Positions 35,301 to 46,784 of a stretch of 64,000 nucleotides of DNA are shown in pieces. The notes under the pieces were generated by a model. The model saw nothing but the letters and a program-made list of their open reading frames with translations, had not been told where the DNA came from and did not search any database. The stretch covers positions 29,812,670-29,876,669 of the forward strand of contig CM043872.1 of NCBI GenBank assembly GCA_023846275.1. Direction: 5' to 3'. The translations under genes were made by a program, and so were the position numbers. The number at the start of each line of letters is the position of its first letter. Position 1 is the first letter of the stretch. Origin of the DNA: Vanilla planifolia. Its lineage: Eukaryota; Streptophyta; Magnoliopsida; Asparagales; Orchidaceae.

Positions 35301-38300
35301 ACAATCTCCCAGATTGGGCCAATGAATCTTTGCCCTTTGCCACCACCAAATGGCATGCCAAGAGAGGGCATTGTGATAATTTGTGATCATTTCAAGTACG
35401 TTCCTGTGCTTTTTCTTGTTATTTCGTTGCTGCAATTCCTTTAGTTGATGATTGGCAACGGAGTTTTCAAGTTGCTGCAGATGTGTAAGGATCTTTTGTT
35501 TGTTTAAATGGTGAACAATATTTGAAGAAAGTTTGAATTTAGTGCAGATTGTTTTTATATTCCATATTTTAGTAATAACACATCACGCTACAGGATAAGC
35601 GGTCCAAGAGTGTTCAAAGATTTTCCTCTTTTCTTAATGGCCCAAAATTAAAATGCTTGAATTGAATGAGGAGAGCACAATGATCTGAGTCGAGTCTAGT
35701 AAGTTGTTGGATGATAATATCTGGAAATGATACCATGCCCTTGAGATTAGGAAGGACATCGTCAAGCCTTTTGAAAATGCGAGCCAACTCCTCTTTGTTT
35801 TTGCACCATATGTAGGTAGGACCACTGAGTTGGGAATCACAGAGATTAATGTTGCTAATAAGTTGGAAGAATTCCTCTTGTGCTATGGTGTATTAAAACT
35901 TCTTACCATTTTTTTTCTCATACTGAGATAAAGTGATTTCCTGCCACAATCATAGGGAGGAAGATAATAGATTCTATTTGAAGTTTTTGCCAAATGTCCC
36001 GCCTTATAATGTCATCCTTAGAAGTGTAGATTGCACAAAAGATCCATAGTTGCTGACCATTTGATGTAATTTCCATGGAGATTATCTGCTTGATGTCAGT
36101 AATCACTTTGACATGAAGAAAATACCTGAAGAGGATAATGATCCCTCCTAATAGTATATCAGCTGGAACAGTGAAGAAGTCCCAATTCCTTCCCAATAGG
36201 TATCTGCTTCCTGATGAGAAAAGGTGGAAACCTTGGTGTTCATGGGGGACACTAAGATTATTTTGTTTGTAAGCACAATCTTTTGATGATGGTTCTGTGA
36301 GGTAGAGGATTTTAGCCTGCAAATGTTCCAAAATAGTGCAGATTTTATTGAGCAATCGAATGGGAGCTGTCGCAGCCACTGCTACCAATGGCTCTTCTTC
36401 CTGGTTTTAGCCAGGCATACTACTAAATCCAATTCACATAAGGCTGCAATTTATTGTTTGGATTGTGCAACTGAACAATTAACGTTACATGAGACTTGTT
36501 CCCACTGGCAAAAGACTGAAAATTTTTTCCCACTGGTATCCAGGTAAACCTTCCAGGTAAATTTAGCTCCAAAATCACACAATTGATGGTGGAATGGACA
36601 ATTTCGTTGCTTTTGTGTTAGAGTCAGGACAGGCAGCACTTACAGGCCAATCAGCGAGTGCTTGAAAGTTCAACCAAAAGCTACTTCTGCAACATTTTCA
36701 GAAAATGTCACAACAGATGTTCTGTTGGAGTATTCCAGGCCACATGCATGTTATATATGATGGATGAAGCATTGTTAACGATTGATATAACCATTCACTG
36801 CTTCACCATTTGCTGGAGATTCAAATTACCCAATTGTTGGCTGCACCAGTACAATTGCCCAATATTTAGCCTCGATGTGCTGGTTTTCAATTGTAGCAGC
36901 CTGCAATTCAATTGCATTTATTGCTTTATCAAGTTGCATAATACTTACTCGAGAGTTCTCTTGGGGAGAGGATGGCTGAGAATCATAACCAGAGCCATGT
37001 TCTCCTGAGCATGGGTCAGAACACCTTCTGGTTGAGCGGGAGGGGGCATTAACCACCTTACTTTCATAGTCTGATGGATTTTGCGTTTGTTTATTTGCCA
37101 GGCTGCTTTTGTTTGCATTTAAGGATGAAACCTGCACTTGATCTTTAGCCAGTTGTGGTATATTTTGATTTTTTGGTGTCCTTTTCATTAGGCTTAGATG
37201 ATCCTATCTGATCTCACTTCAAAGATTCATCTGGGGCAGTAGCCGGCCTTCTCCTATTGGGTTGGACAACCATCCAAGGTCCTAGCCCGGTTAGATCAAA
37301 CTCTTTCTTAATCTCTTCCACACCTGTTAATTTAAATGCATATTTGGGTTTGCTCATCATGGAGGCCATAGAAGTCTTCTCAACCTATTATGCAGCGGCC
37401 TCAACAAGAGGGGGTTGGGCTCCTTTGTATTCACCAGTAAAATGCTTGACCTAACCACACTCGAAGCAAATGGTAGGTAGTCCCTCATACTCGAATCTTT
37501 GGAAGGTAAGCAATTGTCTTCTTTCCAACCAAATCACGAATGTCAACAGTGTCGAGAGATCAGCCCTTACACAGGTACAAGCATATCTTCTCCTATGTAA
37601 GATGCAGTCCAGATATTATTTATTGTATCCCAATACGAGAAAGGGAGCTCTGGAAGTCTGACCCACATAGGGGGTGCTCATAATTGTAGATAGACTGGAC
37701 ACAAATTAAGGGGTCTAGAGATCTATCCCCAAAACTTGGCCTCCAAATATCTATAGCTCTCTATGCTGTATGGCATCACGATTAACGAAGTTATTGAAAT
37801 GGAGTAAAATGCATCCCTTATCCATATCAAGGACATTGAATCCATTGAGGTGACTCTACCTTCAATTTAATTCCCTAGTGATTCATATGAATGAGAATCT
37901 AACTCTGTAAAGGCAACCAATTAAGTCAAGGCTATGATATTCAATCCTTTTGTTTGTTGCCTCTTCCCAGAGTGTCACCACAGCTCCCTGGAGAAAGGAT
38001 TTTTTAAATGGAACCATGCCCGGTACATCAAGATTTGGTGGCCTCATAGTTATCCTTGCAACACCACTGAAAGATGGACTGCACGATGCATTGACTTGCT
38101 GTTTTGCAATTGGAGCATAGCTGTTCAGCGTTTCCCTAACTTCTTTATTGAACCCAACTCCTCTACCTTGATTCAGATGAATATAGGCCATGTTGTTTAA
38201 TGCCTTTGAAACTTTTCAATGGTCCAGCAGACTTGGCCCAGGAATTGCCCTCATTAGGTGCCATGGAACTGAATATAGCATTACCGCATACACGTTGTCT

Positions 38301-38713
38301 ACGTTCACCGGCAAGCATAGGAACGACAGTACTTGGCTGCGGCACGTGGCCAGATTCGGTCAAATATTCTGAATTGGTTTGCAATTTCTCATTACCATTA
38401 CTAGTCGGCAACCAGGGAGAAAACATTTGCCATTCACGTTCAATCTCCTCTTTTGATTCTGAATCATCCTCAACCATATCAAATTTAGCTTTGTTCTCCA
38501 AACCACTATTTGAGTTTAATATTACTTCTTATGCCTCACACGTTCAAGTTGCATATTTCTTTGAATAGCAAGTATAATACCACCTTTTGGGACAAAATCC
38601 AATCCAACTTTAGAAGTTTTTCTGGTAGATTCCAATTGCTAATCGTGCTTCATTACTGCTTGCCCAAAAGCATTAACAAATGCAGCATCATTGAATTGAG
38701 AGAAAATTCATCT
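32308..38713 (-). mobile_element. L1-type LINE with target-site duplication, nearly end to end, inactive
   Basis: The minus-strand element runs from its 5' end at about 38698 to a poly(A) tail seen as T-run 32322-32332. It is flanked by a 15-bp duplication: AGAGAAAATCCATCT (32308-32322) and AGAGAAAATTCATCT (38699-38713), one mismatch. In order it holds an ORF1/gag-like region (about 38500-37250) with a DUF4283-like part and a CFECG zinc-knuckle remnant near 37450. An APE-type endonuclease region follows at about 36390-35640. Reverse transcriptase comes next (about 35000-34250): a 106-codon open piece at 34891-34571 with RLISFYNSIY and KIDIEQAFDKV, then an FANDV motif at 34337-34351 where FADDV is expected. 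A degraded zinc/RNase H part lies near 33700-33100. Many stops and frame changes throughout make it inactive. The single mismatch in the 15-bp duplication suggests moderate age. Confidence 0.88.
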
Positions 38714-39330
38714 TAGCTTATAGCAAACAAATGGATTTGGAAGGGTTCTTTAACATAGATTTGAAGAATCTTTAGGAATGGTTGTTTGCAGAGGTGAAGT
38801 CAAAGCTGTAACCTTTCATGAAGGTTGCTTCCTTTTAAAGATAACTTAGAGTTAATTAACTTGGTTATTGGGGCTTTCTTGTGTGTTGTCATTGGTGCAT
38901 GCCAATGAACTTTTGTTAATTTAGAAGTTGAGATCTTCGGTATGTTACTTCTGTAAATCATTTATTTCATTTTAGTGAATTGCTTTTATTAGAGAAGTAT
39001 TATGAGGCTTTTATTTTTGTACAGATTTAGGTGTACTTAAGAATTTAAGAGTTCCATTTTTAATCTCTATTTTGTATTCCATTATTACTACAATTTTGGT
39101 TAAGGAAAAATCCGCTTTCCTAGTAGAAAAGTAATTACTTAGTTTCTAGTCACATTTTATTCAACTGAATTTTCTATTCATCTACATCACATGACACTGT
39201 AAATTGGTATCAAAGATTCAATGGATGATAGTGAGCATAATATATGAGCTCAAAAAATTTGATGATTTAAATTTTTTGGGTCTTTTATGGAACGAAAATA
39301 TCTTTTATGGAACAAAGATGTGAAAAATTT
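38714..39330 (+). mobile_element. Possible copia LTR end, primer-binding site and leader (fossil)
   Basis: TTGGTATCAAAG at about 39204-39215 resembles the initiator-Met tRNA primer-binding site of copia elements (TGGTATCAGAGC). The sequence just after it shows weak gag-like words (ELKKFD). An LTR would then end near 39203 and start somewhere between 38714 and 39000. The element is broken and its body is not recognisable downstream. Confidence 0.35.
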
Positions 39331-39739
39331 TATTTGTTTGGAACTTTTTTGAAGCTATCTGAATTTCCATATTAGAAGATATGTTTATTAAGTCACATTT
39401 GTTTATCTTTATTATATCATGACTTGTAGAATTTTGATGTGAGGATGATGAGATAATGATTTTAATATTTTGGAAAGGGTTCTTGATTTCCATGATTCCA
39501 AAAAACATAGAGATATTATGATTGTAGTTTGGGTTTCAAAGCACATTAGGTTCTTTTGGAGTAGGCTTCATAAGATCAAAATGATACATCTTAATGTGAC
39601 AATTTTGTCTTTGTGCCAAATCATTTTACAACAATTCATAAGGTAAGAGAGAGCCACTTGGAAAGTTTGAATATATTGTGACAATTGCACTTTGATCTAC
39701 GAATCCATATTAGTCTAAACTTAACTAGTCTAGGTTTGA

Positions 39740-41650
39740 GCTTGAGAACTTGAAGAGGTAAGGGTGCGTCATTAAAGCATGTGTTGGTCTAGATTCTAAT
39801 AATCTTGAAAGTGGGGGAGGAATTTTCTCTAAATAAAATAGGTTTTTTTTATGTTTGTCTATTTTTTTTTAATCTTGTCTATGCTAGTTATCTTCCCTGT
39901 GAGAGGAATAAGCACTTCCAAACTTGTTTTTTGGTTGTATTACTCTGTTGTCTTAATTAATTTTGACCTTCTTTGATGTTTGTTTGGTTGTTTCATTGTG
40001 AGATTGGTGTGGGCACAAATTAAAATTCTTAATTTTGTACAAAAGTATTATGAATTCTTAATTGTTGAAAAAGTATTCATAGAATTCAATTTGGTAAATG
40101 TTAAAAGATGCAAAAGGTAATCTTAAAGACTCAAAACAAATAAAAAAAATAAATTTTGGGCAATTTTTTAACGTGAGTTTTATGGAATTCATCCAAGCTA
40201 AATTATTTTAAATCATACTCTCAAATTTTGTATGCATATATAACTATCAAATTTTGATATTTGAGTAAGAAATGTATGAATAAAATATTTATGAAGATTT
40301 AATTCTACACAACTGATATAAGTGTAGTAGAAATAATATTAATAAGAATAATAATGATAAAAAAGATGAAAAGTAAATACATCAAATTTATTTGAATGAA
40401 TCATAATCAAAGTTATGTCTACAAGAGAAGAGAAAAGGTCCACTATGACTAAAATTACAAAGTATAAACTTATTCAAAGATAGAACAAACTCACTTTAAT
40501 ATATTTAATCTTGAAAGTATATAAGAATGTTGAACTCTCTCACAAAAAAGATAAGATGATACCTTGATATCTTACAAAGAAAAAATTAGAGAGAATGACA
40601 TCTTCTTTTCAAGAATTTTTTTTGGTCTCTTTTGCTTCTCCTTATCTTTATATTTTTTATGGTATTTATAGATTGTAAATGAGATGTAATACCAAAAGTT
40701 TTAAGACAATAAATTTGTTCATACTTAGCGCATCATAGCTATAATTTTTTTTTAATTCTTCAATGATGGTTGTATGGCTTTGTACTTAAGCATTTGATAA
40801 ATATCATCTTCTAGAGGTGAATAAAGTTAGACTCTATATTTGAATTCATATGATTATGGCGAATGAATACAATTTTGAGTTGAAATTTAGTAATACGAAT
40901 GGTTGTCTTGGATCATTGAAATTAGATTAAACGTTTGATTAAGTTATTTGTTTGCGATTCAACCTCCAATTTTGCAAATTGATGGTCTAATAAGTGCGAA
41001 ATAGATTCATATTTTGATTTTAAATGTTACAAACTTTAAAATTGTTGGATATTAAATAAACAACCTTGGAAATTTATTTTGAGAAAAATTTGAACCAAAT
41101 TAGAGAGGATTAAGATTTGATTTATAGAGGTTTTTCTTTTTGAAGTGAGATTTGTATCTTTTTTAAAATTTGTAGGTCCCTTATTATAAAAAGGTTTCTT
41201 TCGAAGATCAATTAAATCACTTATCTCCATTTTGTTTTTATGAGAAATAAAATAAAAAATGGTTAGGTTTCAACAAAGGGAGCTTGGGATCAGGCAAGAG
41301 AGAAACAATGTGAAGTATGTGGTTGGGATTTCTACACATAGAAAGTGAGAGAGAGATCTTTTGAGCCAATATTGTGAGAATCCAAGAGGAATTCTTGGAG
41401 TACTTAGGAGGATATTTGCCACCAAGTATGTGTAGGTCTAGACTTGTAATTTAGAAAATTTGGGAGTGTTTTTTTCTAAATAAAATAGAATTCTCCCTCC
41501 AGTTTTACTATGGGTTACTTTTTATTGTGTTTTATTTTGTTTGCACTTGTATCTTGTGAGTGGAAAGAGTGCTTCCCAATTTGTTTTATGTCGCGTTAAT
41601 TTGTCGATCCAATCCATCTTGAACCTATTTGATATGGGTTGGTATTCTAT
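39740..41650 (+). mobile_element. Pair of degraded LTR-like direct repeats (fossil)
   Basis: Segments at about 39740-40010 and 41400-41650 share a diverged order of words: GGTCTAGA, then GGGAG, TTTTTCTAAATAAAATAG, and further on a block where GAGAGGAATAAGCACTTCC matches GAGTGGAAAGAGTGCTTCC. About 1.4 kb lies between them without recognisable coding sequence. They may be LTRs of a non-autonomous element or two solo LTRs of one family. Both are old and broken. Confidence 0.4.
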
Positions 41651-41800
41651 TGCCTTGGCTTCCGCCTCCATTAAGGGTATTATTTCCATTTTTTATTATA
41701 TATTCATCATCTGATCGTTCCACTTTTTGTTCTCTTCTCTATCTTTTATATCTCATACACGCACACATAAACAAAATATAATTTTTTCAAATTCATGATA

Positions 41801-41888
41801 CACATATACATATATACATATATACATATATACATATATACATATATACATATATCCATGCATACATATGTATGTATATGTATATATA
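41801..41888. repeat. (ATACAT)n / (TA)(CA) microsatellite
   Basis: Tandem ATACAT-type units, purest at about 41803-41855, pass into TATG/TATA repeats. This is simple-sequence DNA; translations through it give meaningless Tyr/Ile/Cys repeats. Confidence 0.95.
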
Positions 41889-44160
41889 ATTTGGAAACTT
41901 CCTTTTTTCACAAGAGGATGTTTGTCAATAGATTTAATCCACATGGCTTTAGATCATACCTTTTTGAAGACTGAATCCAAACTTTATGGAGAATCTTGTT
42001 GGATAAATTTGTTCAAAAGATTTTCAAGAAGTTACACCATGATTAAATTTTGACTCATCTAAATTAGAAACATAGTCAACATCATTATACCTCTCAAGTC
42101 CAGAGAGTTGTCCATTGTGCTTGAATACTATAATAGAGGGGATATAGCTAAAAGTTCTTTTGAAAGATGTCAAGAAAGAGAGTGTGACTGCACCTCATTA
42201 AGTGAAAGTGAAGTTGTCATTCTTTCTTGCGAGGAATCCATCCATTTGCCTCAAGAACAAAGCATAATTAGCTTAAGTATCATCTTATTAGTACACTAAA
42301 GATAATGGAAAAGTTGTTACTAAAGGAAATCATTGATGTAAAGAATCAAACAAATATATTGATTAAGATGGTTACCATTACCAAATCAAGATTGTTTCTG
42401 CTTTAGTCTTTTAGAAAAATAATCAAACAAATATATTGATCAGAATGGTTTTCATTATCAAATTGAGATTGTTTCTACTCTGATCTTTTAGAAAAAATAA
42501 AAGAGGAAAATTGCACTAATGGCACAGCATTTTGTTCATCACTACCATCTACTTTACTACCTTATCTACTTCACTACCATCTACTCTGGTCTTTGTTTTT
42601 TGATGTTTATTTCGTAGTGGTATATTTGGGCATTTGAATGAGCATTATGTTTGTCATAGTTTGGTCTAGAGAATAGGAAGGTCTAGCAGGATTTGGCACA
42701 ATTCAACAAAATGTGGGTCTGTCTATCCATGGTTTTTTAATGGACTTGCCCTTGTCTTGGACAATCATCTCCAAACAAGGATATTGTTGCGTCACTTTTC
42801 AACTTTGCTGTGTAAATTATCCAGGACAAACCTAACCTACCATCCATGGTGATTTGGAAGGGTTGGGTTTTTTTTATGCAATTCTTGCTTGTTGACTGAT
42901 TATACATTAATGCCTATATGTTAGGGTGTTAGGATCAATTTGTAGATGATAGCTATTGTTGTTTAAATAAAGTATGAGGGCTTTGGACTAAAGAAAATGC
43001 AATCTCTTGTTTTCTCCTTCAGGTCGTCAGTGCAATATTGGTCACATGGTGAGTGGCTGTTCTGAATTATGCACGAATTGGCTTACTTTTTATCTTTTTC
43101 AAGTTTCATTCACTACATCCACTTCACCAAATTTTCTCTCATTAGCTTGTGAGATTCTCTTTGATACCTCTCATAAATCATGATTTTAAAATAGTCTAGA
43201 AACAAAGTTTGTATATTATATTTGTTTTTCTTAACTCACAAGTTTATTTTACGATTGCAATGAGAATTTTGGTTATTGAAAGCTTATTATATCAAAATTT
43301 CTTTCTTTACAATATTAGCAAAAACCTATCATTCTCTAGAGTTCTCAATTTTTCTGTGCCTAGCCCAACATAACATGCTTTAAATCATTTAAAACTTGGC
43401 AGCATAAATTCACACATTTTCTAAAATTTTCATCGTGAGTTTTCTATGATAAGGACTTTGAACTGTATTCTGAAGCTGTATGTTGGACTATCATGTTGTT
43501 GTAATGGGTTTTTGCACTTCTTGTTATTTGAACTTTTACCAAGTCAGATCATTTTAGAATAACGTGAAATATGGAGATTTTCTAGTCCTCTTCTGATTCA
43601 ATAACTTTCATGCTAAAAATTTTTGAGAGCTAATTTCTATATGGGAGTTTCAACTGCCCCAAATTCAGCCTGATTGTTTGTCCAAATTTCAGGTTTCTTC
43701 TACTTACACCCTATTGTTCACTTGTGTTAAGCTTGCCCATTGAAACTTCTAATGGCATCTAATCTTGAAACCCCTTTGATGGCAATGACAAGTGGTATCT
43801 GGCGGTGGACAAACTTTGTCCCCAACGTCTCCCTGTCATGTGCTAAAATAGTTGGAAGGTCAAGAGATGTTATTTCGTATCTTTAAATAGATTGGATGCC
43901 TGAGAGATGATCAGTGTCTAAGTGAAAAATTTTTCAAGTATGCACTTTAAATGAGGTCACTAAAATTGAAAAAGACTTGATTATGTATGAAGTCACATTT
44001 CTAAGGTCTTATGGTGAACTCATAAAATAGTAATTGATGACTTGTTTGTATTCACAATGCTTTCACAGGTCATCCTTCAAAATATCGGTGATGAAATATC
44101 AGGACATGTGGATAGTGTGCTTAAAAGTGTTTGTTAGTTGGTAATAACAACCTTGTCAAA
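41889..44160. other. Repeat-derived or unknown DNA
   Basis: No gene recognised. Contains a 77-bp tandem duplication (42344-42497) and a short CACTACCATCTACT repeat near 42540-42590. A 63-codon frame at 42108-42299 has no clear relative. Confidence 0.4.
42344..42497. repeat. 77-bp tandem duplication
   Basis: Copies 42344-42420 and 42421-42497 both start AATCAAACAAATATATTGAT and end TCTTTTAGAAAAA, with several differences between. Noncoding. Confidence 0.9.
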
Positions 44161-46032
44161 GGGATTTGCCTTGATGGAATGTGATTTGTTTGTTTATAAA
44201 AGGAGAGACTAGCTGTTTAGGGAGAGTTGAATTTAAGAAATACTCTAAATAGTCTAAAAGCCTTGCAGCCAAACACCACACACAATCCTATTGTGTGAGT
44301 GAAACATCTCATTTTGATCTCTTTGAGTTCTTACGGAGCTTTTCAAATTACAACTGTTGTTTTCTTCTAGATTTAAGTAAAGTTGTCTCTTTTTTTGTGC
44401 GACTGTTTTTCTTATTATTCTTAGTGTGCTTCGTAGGTAATAAATTTGAGTCATTTCAGCAATTTTCTCGAAAGGTTTTGTGGGTAGTATATCAAATTGT
44501 TATGAATTTCTTGGATCATTACTACCAGCACAGAATATTGTAAATTATTTTTACTTTTGGCTATGATCTAATAATCTTTTGATGTCATAATCTCTTCAAA
44601 TTTAAGACATTAAATTAGTGAAAAATAATATCTGTTTCAGGATGTCATCCAGCACAATGATGTGATGGCCTGGATATGACCTGAATCCTGTTCCCCCAAG
44701 CTTTTTCTGGCCAAAATAAACAAAATGATGATGATATCCTGCTCTAACAATAGTTTATGGAAATCCTCTCGTGGTATTTACTGGCCTCTTCAAGTTGTAA
44801 ATCTTGATCTTGATTACTTTCTATATAGAGTGATTTCAATAAGAAAGCAACTAAAAAATCATTTTAGTGAGATAGGAAAAAACAGATTTATTTGAACTCT
44901 TTCTGGCAAAGCATACGGTTTATTTTTAGGAATACTTGAAGAATAAATACGTAGAAATGGTGTGGTCAAGCATACATTCTATAAAGACGAGAATAGGAGA
45001 TGTCAAGCACTATGAGACTCAAGAGATGAGGTAAGGGTGAATTGTGATTGATTTGAAAATATTTAATTGTCAAAATCACATTAAAGAAAATTAAAAATCG
45101 ATGGACAATTTTTTAAACACCTTGCTGTGGGGAGACAAGGGCACCCAAGTGTTAAAGATGACAGCCTTGAAAGAGTCATAAACAATGGCCCAATGCAGCT
45201 GAAGATGCTTTGCCCCAAATGAGGCAAAAGGTTTGGGGCAAAGCTAGAGTGCAACGAGTAAAGATTCAAAAATAAAACAATCTCATTGTTCAAATGTGAA
45301 GAGTGAAAGCTACTGATTTGCTTGGAAGAGTCTCTAGCAAAGGGAACGTTCTAATTTGAAATTTTTTAAGCTAAGCTTGGCTTTTATGAAGACCTATAGA
45401 TTAAGGCCCATAAAAAATTTTTTATATCATAGTGTGTAAAAATGTGAATTATTTATTTCCAATGGTTTGTTATTGGCATTTATAAGCTTAGGTTAGCAAA
45501 GATAATCCTAAGAGGCCATCTTTCCATTAAAAATGAAATCTAGTCACTACTCTTAGTAAAAGGTCTATTTTATATGTCTGTAAAAAGATCATAAAGTTTG
45601 GTTTTGTTAGGTGATTGGTCTATTTGATGTATACAAACCTCGGGTTTATTGCCATTTTACAGTCATGTAATCAAACAGTCTGATTACAAGTTCATATTTT
45701 CAACCAAGGAGGTGTTGTCACCTTGGCTCAATCGAATACGATTAGCAAACCATCCTAATGCTAAGCAAGCCTTTTTCTTTATACGTTGGTTTGTTAGAAC
45801 CATTTCCTATGACTATATATGTTTTTGAAAAAAAATAGAAAACATGGTAATCAATTTGTAAAATAACAAACTTTGTTAATAAATTTAGAATATATATTTA
45901 AACATGTTTAGATAATAATCTTTGAAATTGATTTTTTTGTATGTCAAGGACTTAATATCTGTATTTTATAATCATTTTGAACTCTCTTTCAAAGAGCCTA
46001 TCTTCACCTTCATTTGTGAAATACATGCTAAC
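44161..46032 (+). repeat. Diverged direct repeat A, left copy, with 0.9 kb insertion
   Basis: Matches 53943-55000 in the same orientation over its whole length. Landmarks are TTTATAAAAGGAGAG, CACAATCCTATTGT, CCTGAATCCTGTTCC, AACAATAGTTTATGGAAATC and AATCAATTTGTAAAATAACA. About 0.9 kb (44822-45735) is present only in this copy. The TATA-like start, and in the right copy a GGTATCACAGTC word resembling a primer-binding site, hint at LTR-plus-leader origin, but no coding domain is visible. Confidence 0.8.
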
Positions 46033-46784
46033 ATATACATAAAACTTTTTAAACAATGAGTCTTGATGCTTGAACTTGTAATGAGATGCATCCTTGTTGA
46101 ATTCCATGTCTTCACCCATGATGTTGGCGATGTCAAGTCATATGTTCTTCCTATGCTAATTGAATTAATTTTCCTAAAAATAGATTTTTTAGCTAAGACA
46201 TTTTATACGACTTATTATTGTCAAACATAGTTTTTGACTTATGAGACTAATAGAGAGAATAATCAATAAATTTTATGACCAAAAAAATGATAATTGACCA
46301 AAACAATTCTCGAAGAGTGTTAGTAATATTGGAAGTTCACCAAAGTCCACATAATAGAATGAGATGAGGATGAAACCTAACAACAAAAGAGAAACAAAGA
46401 GCCAAGTCGTAAAGGATCAAACGCAGAGAATAACACTAATTGTTATTTTGTCATCTTTGTACATGATTGGTTTGCATTTGTCTTGTGAAACAATAGAGTG
46501 GTTTCTTTAATTAAATAAAAACGTTCATTTGTTTTTGATGTGTTGTACTAATTTGTAATACATGAGATCAAAGAGGGTGGGGAATAATTGATAGGTAATA
46601 TCTTAGAGATGAAATCAACAAGTACGGTGTAACTTCTAACAAGCTTTTAACAAGGTTTGGGTGAAAGATACGAAGATGAATAGTCCTACATTGATTAAAG
46701 AAGGGATGATTCTAGGTTAAGTATGTAAGATCTTAGTCTTACAATTTTGAGACTTCTTTTGGGGGCAAAACTTGCTTTGGTTAG
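46033..46784. other. Unassigned DNA left of LTR-like repeat
   Basis: No gene recognised. AGTCCTACATTGATTAAAG near 46682 resembles a motif common in plant LTR promoters, so the LTR-like unit could start earlier than I placed it. Confidence 0.35.

Noticed and set aside
42108-42299. Possible copia RNase H fragment
   Set aside because: Only a vague Ser/Leu/Glu resemblance; not enough to support an element.
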